Below, in pieces: positions 51,426 to 61,403 of a stretch of 64,000 bases of DNA. The position numbers were made by a program, and so were the translations under genes. The notes beneath the pieces are model-generated. The model was not told the origin of the DNA, made no database searches, and saw nothing but the letters and a program-made list of their open reading frames with translations. The first letter of the stretch is position 1. The number at the start of each line of letters is the position of its first letter. Origin of the DNA: CAWGCA01 sp963820955 (GTDB taxonomy: Bacteria; Pseudomonadota; Gammaproteobacteria; Chromatiales; Chromatiaceae); NCBI GenBank assembly GCA_963820955.1, contig CAWGCA010000042.1, forward strand, positions 62,001 through 126,000, written 5' to 3'.

Positions 51426-51682
51426 ACGAACAGACTCCGAGCAACCGCACGCTCCAGGGTCGGGTGATCAGCGACAAGATGGACAAGACCGTCACTGTGA
51501 TGGTTGAGCGTCGCGTGAAACACCCACTCTACGGAAAGTTCGTACGTCGCTCCACCAAGGTGCATGCCCATGATGAAGCCAATGAATGCGGCATCGGGGA
51601 TGTAGTGGTGGTGGAACAGACCCGCCCGCTTTCCAAAAGTAAGACCTGGCGTCTGGTGAAGGTTGTCGAGAAGGCATCCTGA
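51422..51682 (+). CDS. rpsQ: 30S ribosomal protein S17
   Basis: 86 residues; OB-fold 16S binder. [18 protein letters not shown] is the family signature. ATG overlaps the rpmC stop (ATGA). Confidence 0.97.
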   Translation: MNEQTPSNRTLQGRVISDKMDKTVTVMVERRVKHPLYGKFVRRSTKVHAHDEANECGIGDVVVVEQTRPLSKSKTWRLVKVVEKAS

Positions 51683-51744
51683 GAATAGGGCAGGGCAATT
51701 GAGCGGTTTTTCGCACGACTGAGTTTTTTGATTGGGATAGACCA

Positions 51745-52113
51745 ATGATCCAGATGCAGACAATGCTGAATGTCGCCGACAATAGTGGCGCCAAGCGAGT
51801 CCAGTGCATAAAGGTACTGGGAGGCTCGCATCGTCGCTACGCCGGAATCGGGGATGTCATCAAGGTGAGCGTCAAGGACGCCATTCCCCGGGGAAAGGTA
51901 AAAAAGGGCGACGTTTTACATGCGGTGGTGGTTCGAACACGCAAAGGTGTGCGCCGTCCGGACGGGTCTTTGATTCGATTCGACGGAAACGCCGCGGTGC
52001 TGCTGAACAACCAGCTTCAACCGATCGGTACCCGCATTTTTGGGCCGGTAACCCGTGAACTGCGCAGCGAACGGTTCATGAAGATCATCTCGCTGGCACC
52101 GGAAGTACTCTAG
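51745..52113 (+). CDS. rplN: 50S ribosomal protein L14
   Basis: 122 residues, the universal length; begins the spc gene order. [18 protein letters not shown] start and [20 protein letters not shown] are conserved. The 62-bp spacer after rpsQ is the longest nearby and could hold an internal promoter, though I see none clearly. Confidence 0.98.
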   Translation: MIQMQTMLNVADNSGAKRVQCIKVLGGSHRRYAGIGDVIKVSVKDAIPRGKVKKGDVLHAVVVRTRKGVRRPDGSLIRFDGNAAVLLNNQLQPIGTRIFGPVTRELRSERFMKIISLAPEVL

Positions 52114-52125
52114 GGGAGACAGATC

Positions 52126-52449
52126 ATGGCGATGAGTAAGATTAAAAAAGGTGATCTGGTCGTTGTCCTAGCGGGCAAGGATAAGGGCAAGCAGGGGACG
52201 GTCCTGAGTGTCATTGGGGGCCAGAAAGTAGTGGTCGAAAATATCAACATGGTGAAGAAGCACACCAAGGCCAACCCGAACAAGGGCGAGCCTGGAGGTA
52301 TCCTGGACAAAGAGATGCCCCTGCAAATCTCCAATGTAGCGCTTTTCAACCCCACCACCGGTCAGGCCGATCGGGTTGGCGTCAAGATCCTGGAAGATGG
52401 CAAAAAGGTACGCTACTTCAAGTCCAACGGCGAAGTCGTGGATATCTGA
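52126..52449 (+). CDS. rplX: 50S ribosomal protein L24
   Basis: 107 residues; assembly initiator with a KOW motif ([18 protein letters not shown]). GGGGAG lies 8 nt before ATG 52126; the ATG at 52132 is an alternative. Confidence 0.97.
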   Translation: MAMSKIKKGDLVVVLAGKDKGKQGTVLSVIGGQKVVVENINMVKKHTKANPNKGEPGGILDKEMPLQISNVALFNPTTGQADRVGVKILEDGKKVRYFKSNGEVVDI

Positions 52450-52464
52450 GATTAGGTATTAGAG

Positions 52465-53004
52465 ATGGCAAGATTAGAACAAATCTATCACGACGAAATC
52501 ATCGGGAAACTGAAGGAGCAGTTCAGTTACACAAGCGTCATGGAGGTGCCGAAGATCACCAAGGTCACCCTGAATATGGGTGTTGGTGAAGCGGTGGGCG
52601 ACAAAAAGGTGATGGATTTCGCAGTGGGCGACATGACCAAGATCGCGGGACAGAAACCGATTGTGACCAATGCGCGCAAGTCGGTCGCCAATTTTAAGAT
52701 TCGGGATGGCTGGCCTATCGGCTGCAAGGTGACCTTGCGTCGGGAGCGAATGTATGAATTTCTGGATCGTCTGATCAATGTCGCAATCCCCCGTATTCGG
52801 GATTTCCGGGGATTGAGTGCCAAGGCATTCGACGGCCGGGGTAACTACAGCATGGGGGTGAAAGAGCAGATCATGTTCCCAGAGATCGATTATGACAAGA
52901 TCGATACCCTGCGCGGTCTGGACATTACCATCACCACCACGGCTAAAACTGATGAGGAAGGTCGCGCCTTGCTGGCGGCCTTCCGGTTTCCATTCAAGAG
53001 CTGA
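52465..53004 (+). CDS. rplE: 50S ribosomal protein L5
   Basis: 179 residues; binds 5S rRNA and contacts the P-site t[19 protein letters not shown] and [18 protein letters not shown] are typical. In E. coli the S8 repressor site overlaps this start; I did not see a clear copy here. Confidence 0.98.
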   Translation: MARLEQIYHDEIIGKLKEQFSYTSVMEVPKITKVTLNMGVGEAVGDKKVMDFAVGDMTKIAGQKPIVTNARKSVANFKIRDGWPIGCKVTLRRERMYEFLDRLINVAIPRIRDFRGLSAKAFDGRGNYSMGVKEQIMFPEIDYDKIDTLRGLDITITTTAKTDEEGRALLAAFRFPFKS

Positions 53005-53017
53005 TTAGTAAACTCAT

Positions 53018-53323
53018 ATGGCTAAAAAGAGTATGATTGCCCGTGAAGTTAAGCGGGCCAAGGCCGTTGCAAAGTATGCCAGCAGGCGTGCCGAGCTGAA
53101 GGCTGTTATCCATAACCCGACCAGCACCGCCGAGCAGGTGGACGAGGCACTTCTGAATTTGCAGAAAATGCCGCGCAATGCCAGTGCGATCCGCCAGCAG
53201 CGACGTTGCCGGATCAGTGGCAGGCCCCACGCTGTTTATCGCAAATTCGGGTTGTGCCGCAACAAGCTGCGGGAAGCGGCGATGCGCGGAGACGTGCCGG
53301 GGCTTGTGAAAGCCAGCTGGTAA
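53018..53323 (+). CDS. rpsN: 30S ribosomal protein S14 (zinc-free form)
   Basis: 101 residues, the long form without a CxxC zinc site. The [19 protein letters not shown] block is standard. It is followed by an unusual 134-bp spacer before rpsH. Confidence 0.98.
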   Translation: MAKKSMIAREVKRAKAVAKYASRRAELKAVIHNPTSTAEQVDEALLNLQKMPRNASAIRQQRRCRISGRPHAVYRKFGLCRNKLREAAMRGDVPGLVKASW

Positions 53324-53457
53324 GGTACAATACCCCCCCCTTTGGGGTTGCTAAAGCCCACCGGGAGGTTGATAGTCCTCTTCGCCGGTAGGCTGATTAC
53401 GTTTAATCGTTTGGGTATCGCGCCGAAATGGCGGGCTGACCCCGAGGATTCTAAAAA
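53324..53457 (+). promoter_or_regulatory. Structured spacer before rpsH
   Basis: 134 bp, much longer than the other spacers within spc (3-17 bp). It has a C9-TTT-GGGG block (about 53332) and an extended stem-loop: CCCACCGG, GAGG, loop, CCTC, then CCGGTAGG (about 53357-53391), with one mismatch. It could regulate rpsH onward, for instance as an S8 feedback site, or hold an internal promoter; neither is shown by sequence. Confidence 0.45.
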
Positions 53458-53853
53458 ATGAGTATGTCTGATCCGATCGCGGATATGTTGACCCGTATCC
53501 GCAATGGTCAACAGGTTGGAAAAGTGGCGGTTTCCATGCCCTCCTCCAAGAAGAAGGTAGCTATAGCCCAGTTGCTCCAGGACGAGGGTTACATTACCGG
53601 GTTTTCCAATCTGCAAGAGGATGGCAAAGCTGTCCTCAGCATCGATCTGAAGTATTTCCAGGGTAAGCCGGTCATCGAAATCGTCCAACGGGTCAGCCGG
53701 CCCGGTCTTCGTATCTACAAAGGCGCCAAGGAGTTGCCGAAAGTCCGTGGCGGACTGGGTGTTGCCATTGTATCTACCTCCAAGGGTCTGATGACTGATC
53801 GCGCCGCCTGCGCTGCGGGCCATGGCGGTGAAATCCTGGCCTACCTGGCTTAA
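53458..53853 (+). CDS. rpsH: 30S ribosomal protein S8
   Basis: 131 residues; primary 16S central-domain binder and, in E. coli, repressor of the spc operon. [18 protein letters not shown] matches the E. coli start, so I use ATG 53458. C-terminal [12 protein letters not shown] is conserved. 14 bp before rplF. Confidence 0.98.
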   Translation: MSMSDPIADMLTRIRNGQQVGKVAVSMPSSKKKVAIAQLLQDEGYITGFSNLQEDGKAVLSIDLKYFQGKPVIEIVQRVSRPGLRIYKGAKELPKVRGGLGVAIVSTSKGLMTDRAACAAGHGGEILAYLA

Positions 53854-53867
53854 GTGGAGGGCGAACG

Positions 53868-54401
53868 ATGTCACGCATAGCCAAGAACCCTATCACCATT
53901 CCTTCCGGTGCCAGTATCAACATCGCTGGCAGCGAGATTACCGTCAAAGGCTCCAAAGGCACGCTGCAGTTGGCTCTGCACGAGTATGTCAATGTAGAGC
54001 AGGGCGATGGCTCGTTGCAGGTCTCCCCTAAACAGGAGGGCCGGGAACAATGGGCGATGGCGGGTACCTTTCGCTCTTTGATAAACAACATGGTTACCGG
54101 TGTCACCAGCGGTTTCGAGAAGAAACTGCAGTTGGTCGGTGTTGGTTACCGGGCCCAGGCCAAGGGCAAGACCGTCACTCTTTCGCTCGGTTTTTCACAT
54201 CCCGTGGACTTCGCGGTCCCAGAGGGTATCACCGTCGAGACGCCTTCTCCTACCGAGATAGTGGTCTCCGGGTGTGACCGACAGAAGGTGGGGCAGGTGG
54301 CGGCTGTTATCCGCTCTTATCGCCCGCCCGAGCCCTACAAAGGCAAGGGTGTCCGCTATGCGGATGAGCATGTGTTGCGCAAAGAAGCGAAGAAGAAATA
54401 A
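53868..54401 (+). CDS. rplF: 50S ribosomal protein L6
   Basis: 177 residues, two related beta-alpha domains; near the GTPase centre. [15 protein letters not shown] start and the [15 protein letters not shown]-terminal motif are typical. Confidence 0.98.
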   Translation: MSRIAKNPITIPSGASINIAGSEITVKGSKGTLQLALHEYVNVEQGDGSLQVSPKQEGREQWAMAGTFRSLINNMVTGVTSGFEKKLQLVGVGYRAQAKGKTVTLSLGFSHPVDFAVPEGITVETPSPTEIVVSGCDRQKVGQVAAVIRSYRPPEPYKGKGVRYADEHVLRKEAKKK

Positions 54402-54412
54402 GGGGTATTACG

Positions 54413-54769
54413 ATGGACAAGAAAAACTCACGGTTACGCCGGGCCCGCCGTGGCCGGGCCAAGATTCGGGAGCTTGGGGTCCACCGGCTCACCATATTTC
54501 GCACACCGCGGCACATGTACGCCCAGGTGATTGCGCCCAGTGGATCCCAGGTAGTGGCCAGCGCCTCCACTGTGGATAAGGGTGTCAAAAGCGAACTGGA
54601 AGGCGCTTCCAGCAACATCTCAGCGGCCGCGCTGGTCGGGAAGATGATTGCAGAGCGGGCCAAGGCTGCCGGTATCGAGCGCGTTGCGTTCGACCGTGCC
54701 GGTTTTAAATATCACGGTCGGGTGAAGTCGCTGGCAGACGCTGCCCGCGAAAACGGTCTTCAGTTCTGA
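54413..54769 (+). CDS. rplR: 50S ribosomal protein L18
   Basis: 118 residues; binds 5S rRNA with L5 and L25. Basic N-terminus ([15 protein letters not shown]), then [16 protein letters not shown], and the C-terminal [20 protein letters not shown] signature. Confidence 0.98.
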   Translation: MDKKNSRLRRARRGRAKIRELGVHRLTIFRTPRHMYAQVIAPSGSQVVASASTVDKGVKSELEGASSNISAAALVGKMIAERAKAAGIERVAFDRAGFKYHGRVKSLADAARENGLQF

Positions 54770-54779
54770 GGGGCAGGCA

Positions 54780-55286
54780 ATGGCGAATTACAATGTAAAC
54801 ACGGAAGGCGATGATCTGATCGAAAAGCTGATCAACGTGAACCGGGTTGCGAAGGTAGTGAAAGGTGGTCGTATCTTTGGTTTCACCGCGCTGACTGTGG
54901 TGGGCGATGGCAGCGGGCGTGTCGGTTTCGGCACGGGCAAGGCACGTGAGGTGCCGATTGCCATTCAGAAGGCAATGGAGGCTGCCCGCCGCAACCTGCA
55001 TCAGGCCAATTTGAAAGGAGATACACTGCATTATCCGTTGATCGGTCGGCACGGGGCTGCGAAGGTCTATATGCAGCCTGCATCCGAAGGTACGGGTATC
55101 ATCGCCGGCGGCGCCATGCGTGCGGTATGCGAGGCGGTTGGTGTGCATAACGTACTGGCCAAGTGCATAGGGACGAACAATCCGATCAATGTGGTGCGCG
55201 CTACCATCAACGCACTTACCGGGATGACCGATCCGGAAACGGTAGCGGCCAAACGCGGCAAGACAGTAGAAGAGATTCTGGGATAA
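54780..55286 (+). CDS. rpsE: 30S ribosomal protein S5
   Basis: 168 residues; accuracy protein near the mRNA entry. [20 protein letters not shown] and [18 protein letters not shown] are conserved; the loop linked to spectinomycin resistance (VVKGGR) looks wild type. Confidence 0.98.
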   Translation: MANYNVNTEGDDLIEKLINVNRVAKVVKGGRIFGFTALTVVGDGSGRVGFGTGKAREVPIAIQKAMEAARRNLHQANLKGDTLHYPLIGRHGAAKVYMQPASEGTGIIAGGAMRAVCEAVGVHNVLAKCIGTNNPINVVRATINALTGMTDPETVAAKRGKTVEEILG

Positions 55287-55289
55287 GCC

Positions 55290-55478
55290 ATGGCTGACAA
55301 AAAAATGATGAAGGTGACCCTGACTCGAAGCATGAACGGGCGGCTTGTGGGTCATCAGGCCTGTGTGCGCGGGCTTGGGTTGCGCCGTATGCACCAGAGC
55401 GTACTGGTTGAAGACACCCCTGCCACCCGCGGTATGGCCGGCAAGGTATCCTACATGGTCAAGGTTGAGGAGGCGTAG
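55290..55478 (+). CDS. rpmD: 50S ribosomal protein L30
   Basis: 62 residues, short bacterial form. [17 protein letters not shown] and the [17 protein letters not shown] block identify it. Spacing of 3 and 2 bp to its neighbours implies coupled translation. Confidence 0.96.
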   Translation: MADKKMMKVTLTRSMNGRLVGHQACVRGLGLRRMHQSVLVEDTPATRGMAGKVSYMVKVEEA

Positions 55479-55480
55479 CT

Positions 55481-55915
55481 ATGCGTCTGAACAGCATCAA
55501 GCCCGCAGCGGGCGCGAAGAAAGACGCCAGGCGTGTCGGTCGTGGGATCGGCAGTGGACAGGGCAAGACCTGTGGTCGTGGACATAAGGGTCAGAAGTCA
55601 CGCTCCGGCGGTTATCATAAGGTGGGCTTCGAGGGTGGCCAGATGCCACTGCAGCGGCGCTTGCCGAAAGTAGGTTTCCATTCCCGAAAGGGTCTATACA
55701 CAGCGGAGATTCGTCTGCATGAACTTGCGGCGGTGGATGCCGAGGTGATCGATCTGGCGGCCCTGCAGGCGGCGGATATTCTGCCGCACACCATGAAACG
55801 GGCCAAAGTCATCCTGTCCGGTAAGCTGGAGAAGGCGGTCACTATTCGTGGACTGGGTGTCACTAAGGGAGCGCGTGCCGCTATCGAGGCGGCCGGCGGA
55901 AAGATCGAGGACTAA
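55481..55915 (+). CDS. rplO: 50S ribosomal protein L15
   Basis: 144 residues; late large-subunit assembly protein. The Gly/Arg-rich N-terminal extension ([21 protein letters not shown]) threads into rRNA. Its TAA is directly followed by the secY ATG. Confidence 0.98.
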   Translation: MRLNSIKPAAGAKKDARRVGRGIGSGQGKTCGRGHKGQKSRSGGYHKVGFEGGQMPLQRRLPKVGFHSRKGLYTAEIRLHELAAVDAEVIDLAALQAADILPHTMKRAKVILSGKLEKAVTIRGLGVTKGARAAIEAAGGKIED

Positions 55916-57265
55916 ATGGCCAGACAAGGCGCGACAGCCGGCGGCCTCGCCGGCATGGGCAAGTACACCGAACTGCGACAGCGGCTGCTGTTCGTTCTTG
56001 GTGCACTGCTGGTTTTCCGGATTGGAACTTTTATCCCGGTGCCCGGCGTCAACCCGGCGGCACTGGCGGTTCTGTTCGACCAGCAGCAGGGGACCATCCT
56101 GGACATGTTCAACATGTTCTCCGGTGGGGCGCTCAAGCGAGCCAGCCTGTTTGCGCTTGGAATCATGCCCTATATCTCTGCCTCCATTATTATGCAGTTG
56201 ATGTCGGCGGTGATTCCCAAACTGGAGCAGTTGAAGAAAGAGGGTGAGCAGGGGCGCCGCAAGATCACCCAGTACACCCGCTATGGCACGGTCGGCCTCG
56301 CCACTTTTCAGGCCATCGGCATTTCTGTGGCGCTGCAGAGCCAGCAGGCGGGCGGTATGTCGGTGGTAGTGCATACCGGACCCGGGTTTATTTTCACTGC
56401 GGCGGTCTCCCTGGTTACCGGCACTATGTTTCTGATGTGGCTGGGCGAGCAGATTACCGAACGAGGTCTGGGTAACGGCATCTCGTTAATTATTTTCGCG
56501 GGTATCGTTGCCGGGTTGCCATCGGCCATCGGAGGGACGTTGGAGCTGGTGCGCTCCGGGGAGATGAATGCCATCACCGTGCTGACCCTGTTCGTTCTGG
56601 CGATTGGCGTCACCGCTTTTGTCGTCTTTGTCGAGCGCGGGCAGCGCCGGATTACGGTGAACTATGCTCGTCGCCAGCAGGGACGCAAGATGTTTGCGGC
56701 TCAGAGCACCCATCTCCCGCTGAAGCTGAATATGGCTGGCGTGATTCCACCGATCTTCGCCTCCAGCATTATTCTGTTTCCATCGACACTTGGGCAGTGG
56801 ATCGGCACCCAGGAGAACATGCGCTGGCTGCAGGATATCGTAGCCAAGATCGCCCCCGGGGAGCCGATCTATGTAATGCTCTATGCAGCCGCCATTATCT
56901 TTTTCTGCTTCTTTTACACCGCCTTGGTCTTTAATTCGAAGGAAACGGCCGATAATTTGAAGCGATCGGGGGCGTTTATCCCGGGCTACCGGCCCGGTGA
57001 GCAGACTGCTCGTTATATCGATAAGGTGATGTCGCGATTGACTCTGGTTGGTGCCGGCTATATTACCCTGGTCTGCCTGCTGCCGGAATTTCTGATCGTC
57101 GGCTGGAATGTGCCCTTCTATTTCGGTGGCACTTCCCTGCTGATCATCGTGGTCGTGGTCATGGATTTCATGGCGCAGGTGCAGGCCCATCTGATGTCAC
57201 ATCAGTACGAGGGTCTGATGAAGAAGGCAAATCTGAAGGGTGGTGGCACTGGCCTGTTGCGCTGA
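55916..57265 (+). CDS. secY: Preprotein translocase subunit SecY
   Basis: 449 residues with ten membrane helices; forms the protein-conducting channel with SecE (also in this window) and SecG. The plug region follows FIPVPGVNP, and the cytoplasmic loops with ARRQQGRKM (loop C4) and the [11 protein letters not shown] segment (loop C5) contact SecA and ribosome. Starts immediately after the rplO stop. Confidence 0.98.
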   Translation: MARQGATAGGLAGMGKYTELRQRLLFVLGALLVFRIGTFIPVPGVNPAALAVLFDQQQGTILDMFNMFSGGALKRASLFALGIMPYISASIIMQLMSAVIPKLEQLKKEGEQGRRKITQYTRYGTVGLATFQAIGISVALQSQQAGGMSVVVHTGPGFIFTAAVSLVTGTMFLMWLGEQITERGLGNGISLIIFAGIVAGLPSAIGGTLELVRSGEMNAITVLTLFVLAIGVTAFVVFVERGQRRITVNYARRQQGRKMFAAQSTHLPLKLNMAGVIPPIFASSIILFPSTLGQWIGTQENMRWLQDIVAKIAPGEPIYVMLYAAAIIFFCFFYTALVFNSKETADNLKRSGAFIPGYRPGEQTARYIDKVMSRLTLVGAGYITLVCLLPEFLIVGWNVPFYFGGTSLLIIVVVVMDFMAQVQAHLMSHQYEGLMKKANLKGGGTGLLR

Positions 57266-57305
57266 CCGCCGCCATCGAAAGTTTACTGAATTCGGAGAAC
57301 AAGCC

Positions 57306-57419
57306 ATGAAAGTCAGGGCATCGGTAAAAAAGATCTGTAACAAGTGTAAGATCATCCGCCGCAACGGTGTGGTACGTGTGATCTGCAAGGAGCCCAGGCA
57401 TAAGCAGCGGCAGGGTTAA
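57306..57419 (+). CDS. rpmJ: 50S ribosomal protein L36 (zinc form)
   Basis: 37 residues, [19 protein letters not shown] and onward. The zinc ligands Cys11, Cys14, Cys27 and His32 are all present, so this is the zinc-binding paralogue. 40 bp after secY, with GGAG upstream; the usual end of the spc operon. Confidence 0.96.
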   Translation: MKVRASVKKICNKCKIIRRNGVVRVICKEPRHKQRQG

Positions 57420-57546
57420 TACCCGGCCACTCTAAGGCTTCGGCTTCGACAGGGAAGTTTTCCACTGTGAGCAGGATGGTTGTGGCCGCTAACAGCCGGC
57501 CTGGCCGCTCAGGGGCAGTTTGAACCAGTTTCGGGCGCGAGTATTC

Positions 57547-57575
57547 TTGAAAAGCTTTTACTTTCGAGATATGAT
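57547..57575 (+). promoter_or_regulatory. alpha operon promoter
   Basis: TTGAAA (57547-57552), a 17-bp spacer and TATGAT (57570-57575), in an AT-rich stretch 60 bp before rpsM. Good sigma-70 match; suggests rpsM-rplQ can be transcribed separately from spc. Confidence 0.65.
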
Positions 57576-57634
57576 TGCGCGTTTTTCCAAAATAGAAAGA
57601 TTTAGAGAATAGCCAGCTTCTCAGGAGTAAACCG

Positions 57635-57991
57635 ATGGCTCGTATCGCAGGTGTCAACATTCCGGATCGCAAACATGTGGCTGTCGCCCTTACGTCGATC
57701 TATGGGGTCGGTCATTCTCTAGCGCGGGATATCTGTGAGGCCTCCGGTGTGGCGCCGAACATAAAGATCCAGGAGTTATCGGAGGAGGATATCGATAGAC
57801 TTCGTGCAGAAGTGTCCAAGCTTTCGGTGGAGGGCGACCTGCGCAGGGAGATATCCATGAACATCAAGCGACTCATGGACCTGGGATGCAACCGGGGCAT
57901 CCGGCATCGCCGTGGGCTTCCGCTGCGCGGGCAGCGCACCCGAACCAATGCGCGCACCCGTAAGGGGCCACGTCGTCCCATCAAAAGATAA
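57635..57991 (+). CDS. rpsM: 30S ribosomal protein S13
   Basis: 118 residues; head protein touching the P-site tRNA and L5. [15 protein letters not shown] start and the basic [20 protein letters not shown] tail are typical. Confidence 0.98.
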   Translation: MARIAGVNIPDRKHVAVALTSIYGVGHSLARDICEASGVAPNIKIQELSEEDIDRLRAEVSKLSVEGDLRREISMNIKRLMDLGCNRGIRHRRGLPLRGQRTRTNARTRKGPRRPIKR

Positions 57992-58051
57992 ACTGGTGAT
58001 CCGGCACTGCCGGTGAACATCTGACAGGCTTAAGTTCTCAGGAACAAACAA

Positions 58052-58447
58052 ATGGCAAAACCGAAAGCAAGCAGTCGTGCACGGAAGAAGGTAAAAAAAG
58101 TCGTTACCGACGGCGTGGCGCATATTCACGCCTCCTTCAACAACACCATCATCACCATATCTGATCGCCAGGGTAATGTGCTGTCGTGGGCGACCTCCGG
58201 CGGCTCCGGCTTTCGTGGCTCCCGCAAGAGTACCCCCTTCGCCGCTCAGGTGGCGGCTGACCGGGCCGGCGAAGCGGCGAAAGAGTATGGATTGATGAAT
58301 CTCGACGTCAACGTCAAGGGCCCGGGGCCAGGACGTGAGTCGGCCGTGCGGGCATTAAATAACTGCGGTTACAAGATCACAAGTATCTCTGATGTGACCC
58401 CTATTCCGCACAATGGTTGCCGTCCCCCCAAGAAGCGTCGCGTCTGA
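58052..58447 (+). CDS. rpsK: 30S ribosomal protein S11
   Basis: 131 residues; platform protein. [15 protein letters not shown] and the C-terminal [18 protein letters not shown] are signatures. Confidence 0.98.
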   Translation: MAKPKASSRARKKVKKVVTDGVAHIHASFNNTIITISDRQGNVLSWATSGGSGFRGSRKSTPFAAQVAADRAGEAAKEYGLMNLDVNVKGPGPGRESAVRALNNCGYKITSISDVTPIPHNGCRPPKKRRV

Positions 58448-58464
58448 TCTGGAGTTACTGAAAC

Positions 58465-59085
58465 ATGGCAAGGTATATCGGACCCAAGTGCAAGCTGAGT
58501 CGGCGAGAAGGAACGGACCTGTTCCTGAAGAGCCGCGTTCGCTCGCTGGAATCCAAGTGCAATATGGAGAAGCTGCCTGGTCAGACCACTGACCGTAGGC
58601 GGCGCCTCTCAGATTACGGGCTGCAGCTTCGGGAGAAGCAGAAGATGCGTCGCATGTACGGCATCATGGAAAAGCAGTTCCGCAACTATTACAAAAAGGC
58701 TGCACTGGCCAAGGGCGCTTCCGGCGACAACCTTTTTCAGATGCTGGAGCAGCGTCTGGACAACGTTGTTTACCGCATGGGTTTCGGTAGCACTCGTTCC
58801 GAGTCTCGGCAGCTGGTCGCCCACAAGGCGATCGAAGTGAACGGGAAGGCAGTCAACGTCTCCTCTTTCCAGGTCAAGGCCGACGACGTAATCAGTGTTC
58901 GGGAAAAGGCAAAAAAGCAGGTTCGCATCCAGAGCGCACTGGCCCTGGCCGAGCAATACGGCTTTGTGGACTGGGTTGAGATGGATACCAAGGCGATGAA
59001 AGGCGTCTTCAAGCGTTCGCCCGATCGTAGTGAGCTGCCCGCAGAAATCAACGAGCAGCTGGTCGTCGAACTGTATTCCAAGTAA
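58465..59085 (+). CDS. rpsD: 30S ribosomal protein S4
   Basis: 206 residues; 16S assembly initiator and, in E. coli, repressor of the alpha operon. It has an N-terminal domain ([16 protein letters not shown]) and an S4 RNA-binding domain around 95-160 ([19 protein letters not shown]). Any S4-binding pseudoknot in the rpsM leader was not resolved by eye. Confidence 0.98.
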   Translation: MARYIGPKCKLSRREGTDLFLKSRVRSLESKCNMEKLPGQTTDRRRRLSDYGLQLREKQKMRRMYGIMEKQFRNYYKKAALAKGASGDNLFQMLEQRLDNVVYRMGFGSTRSESRQLVAHKAIEVNGKAVNVSSFQVKADDVISVREKAKKQVRIQSALALAEQYGFVDWVEMDTKAMKGVFKRSPDRSELPAEINEQLVVELYSK

Positions 59086-59109
59086 GGGACAGGATTTTAA
59101 GGGGTCAAG

Positions 59110-60111
59110 ATGTCAGAGTTCGCCACCGAATTTCTGAAGCCGAAACTGGTCAACGTGCAGGCCGTGACCGAGCGCCGGGCCAAGGTCTCACTGGAGCCAC
59201 TGGAGCGCGGCTTCGGGCACACTCTGGGTAATGCGCTGCGCCGTATTCTGCTCTCTTCCATGCCGGGCTGCGCGGTGGTCGAGGCGGAGATTGAAGGTGT
59301 CCTCCACGAGTACACACCAAAGGAAGGTATGCAGGAGGATGTACTGGAGGTACTGCTCAACCTTAAGGATCTGGCGGTCATCATGCATGCCCGTGAAGAA
59401 GCGACGCTGAGTCTGAAGAAGAAGGGCCCCGGCCCGGTCATGGCGAGCGACATTGCCCTGGACCACGATGTAGAGATCGCTAATCCGGAACATGTGATTG
59501 CCAACCTGACCAAGGAAGGCGAGCTCAATATGAACCTCAAGGTCGCTCGCGGCCTGGGTTATCAGCCAGCCGCGACACGCCCGGACTCCGGCACCGAGGA
59601 TCGCCCGATCGGGCGCCTGCAGCTGGATGCCTCCTTCTCTCCGGTTCGTCGTGTTGCCTATGCGGTGGAAGCGGCGCGTGTTGAGCAACGGACCGACCTG
59701 GATCGCCTGGTTATAGATCTCGAAACCAATGGCACCATTGATCCGGAGGACGCGATTCGTCGTGCTGCCACCATCCTGCAGGAGCAGCTCTCTTTCTTCG
59801 TGAAGCTGGATGAGAAGGGCGGTACCGAAGAGCCGAAAGAGGAGAAGTCCTATAGCATAGACCCGATCCTGTTGCGCCCGGTGGACGATCTGGAACTGAC
59901 CGTTCGTTCGGCCAATTGCCTCAAGGCAGAGAATATCTTCCTGATCGGCGATCTCATTCAGCGCACCGAGGTCGAGTTGCTGAAGACACCGAATCTGGGT
60001 AAGAAATCTCTAACCGAGATCAAGGATGTGCTGGCAACCCGCGGACTGTCCCTCGGCATGCGGCTGGAAAACTGGCCGCCGGAAGGGATGGATGGCGGTG
60101 CCGATCGCTGA
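59110..60111 (+). CDS. rpoA: RNA polymerase alpha subunit
   Basis: 333 residues. N-terminal domain for dimerisation and assembly ([23 protein letters not shown]), an acidic linker (about 235-248), and the C-terminal domain that binds UP elements and activators ([18 protein letters not shown], with the conserved Arg of the R265 class in that helix). Normal position in the alpha operon. Confidence 0.99.
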   Translation: MSEFATEFLKPKLVNVQAVTERRAKVSLEPLERGFGHTLGNALRRILLSSMPGCAVVEAEIEGVLHEYTPKEGMQEDVLEVLLNLKDLAVIMHAREEATLSLKKKGPGPVMASDIALDHDVEIANPEHVIANLTKEGELNMNLKVARGLGYQPAATRPDSGTEDRPIGRLQLDASFSPVRRVAYAVEAARVEQRTDLDRLVIDLETNGTIDPEDAIRRAATILQEQLSFFVKLDEKGGTEEPKEEKSYSIDPILLRPVDDLELTVRSANCLKAENIFLIGDLIQRTEVELLKTPNLGKKSLTEIKDVLATRGLSLGMRLENWPPEGMDGGADR

Positions 60112-60167
60112 GCATCCAGACTTGTAATTTAATTTTTAGTGTAAATCAGTTTTAAGGAAGTCGATCC

Positions 60168-60557
60168 ATGCGTCACCGCAAATCAGGACGCCAACTCAAC
60201 CGCAACAGCGCTCATCGTAAGGCGATGTTTCGCAACATGACCTGTTCGTTGCTGCGTCACGAGTTGATCAAGACCACGTTGCCGAAGGCCAAAGAGCTGC
60301 GTCGGGTAGCCGAGCCCATTATCACCCTGGGCAAGAACGACACGGTTTCCAAGCGCCGTCTGGCATTCGACCGCCTGCGAGACGACGAGATCGTCGGCAA
60401 GCTGTTCAATGAACTGGGTCCTCGCTATGCGACCCGGGGCGGAGGTTATCTGCGGATCCTCAAATGCGGTTACCGCAGTGGTGACAAGGCGCCCATGGCG
60501 TTTGTCGAGTTGCTGGATCGCCCTGAACCGCTGGAACAGGCGGCTGACGTCGAATAA
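60168..60557 (+). CDS. rplQ: 50S ribosomal protein L17
   Basis: 129 residues; tunnel-exit protein. [20 protein letters not shown] start and the [16 protein letters not shown] segment are standard. Last gene of the alpha operon, directly followed by a strong terminator. Confidence 0.98.
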   Translation: MRHRKSGRQLNRNSAHRKAMFRNMTCSLLRHELIKTTLPKAKELRRVAEPIITLGKNDTVSKRRLAFDRLRDDEIVGKLFNELGPRYATRGGGYLRILKCGYRSGDKAPMAFVELLDRPEPLEQAADVE

Positions 60558-60580
60558 CACCAGTTATGATAGCGGCTGTT

Positions 60581-60609
60581 AAAAAAACCGGGCTGAGGCC
60601 CGGTTTTTT
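60581..60609 (+). terminator. Rho-independent terminator after rplQ
   Basis: CCGGGC/GCCCGG stem (60588-60603) with a short loop, A-tract on the left and TTTTTT on the right (60604-60609). The mirrored A/T tracts make it usable from both strands. It closes the ribosomal cluster. Confidence 0.9.
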
Positions 60610-60625
60610 CGTCTAATCTCCAGCC

Positions 60626-61381
60626 ATGACCGGATCGACCGTCAGTCCGCGCCTGATCGCCCTGTTTACCGACTTTGGCGCCACCGGTCCCTATATCGGG
60701 CAGATGGAGGCCGTGCTGGCAGTCTCGGGTGTGGGGCTCCCGGTTGTCAATCTGATGTCCGACGTTCCGGCCTGCAATCCGCGGGCGGGCGCCTATCTGC
60801 TGGCCGCACTGGCGGAACAGATGCCAGCCGGAACGCTGTTTCTTTCGGTGATCGATCCCGGTGTGGGCGGGGAGCGCGCGCCGCTGATGGTGAACACTGG
60901 GGGTCAGTGGTTTGTGGGGCCTGACAATGGCCTCTTCTCACAGGTTTTACGGCGAGCCGAATCGAGCGAACTATGGGCCATCGACTGGCGACCTCCGCAG
61001 ATGTCAGACAGCTTTCATGGTCGGGATCTGTTCGCACCGGTCGCTGCCAAGATTTGCAATGGAACTGTGCCGGCCGGCACCCCGATAGCGGCTGATGCGA
61101 TAGTCGGGCGGGACTGGCCAGAGGATGTTGCAGAGATTATCTATATCGATCATTTCGGCAACGCATTCAGTGCCATCCGGGGCGCGCTGTTGGATACTGC
61201 TTGCACGATCGAGCTGCGCGGGTCGCGGATAGCCCATGGGCGTATCTTTTCAGATATGCCGCCGGGTATCCCTTTCTGGTATAGGAACTCCTGCGGCCTG
61301 GTGGAGGTCGCTGTCAATCAGGGCCGGGCCGATCAGATCCTCGGTCTGGCCGTTGGCGACCCATTGCAGATTATTGGATAA
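60626..61381 (+). CDS. S-adenosyl-L-methionine hydroxide adenosyltransferase (DUF62 family)
   Basis: 251 residues, of the family that splits SAM with water into adenosine and methionine and includes the SAM chlorinase and fluorinase. The hydrolase triad fits: Asp77 and Arg84 (VIDPGVGGER) and His131 (SFHGRD). The early Asp16 (LFTDFG) that holds the ribose is present. Conservation of the triad argues for the hydroxide enzyme, not a halogenase. It starts 17 bp after the rplQ terminator and is convergent with uvrA. Its role in the cell is unclear. Confidence 0.9.
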   Translation: MTGSTVSPRLIALFTDFGATGPYIGQMEAVLAVSGVGLPVVNLMSDVPACNPRAGAYLLAALAEQMPAGTLFLSVIDPGVGGERAPLMVNTGGQWFVGPDNGLFSQVLRRAESSELWAIDWRPPQMSDSFHGRDLFAPVAAKICNGTVPAGTPIAADAIVGRDWPEDVAEIIYIDHFGNAFSAIRGALLDTACTIELRGSRIAHGRIFSDMPPGIPFWYRNSCGLVEVAVNQGRADQILGLAVGDPLQIIG

Positions 61382-61403
61382 AGCTGAAAGGCGGGGTAAC
61401 CGC

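Noticed and set aside
60626..61381. SAM-dependent chlorinase or fluorinase
   Set aside because: The Asp-Arg-His triad of the water-using enzyme is complete, so a hydroxide adenosyltransferase is the better reading.
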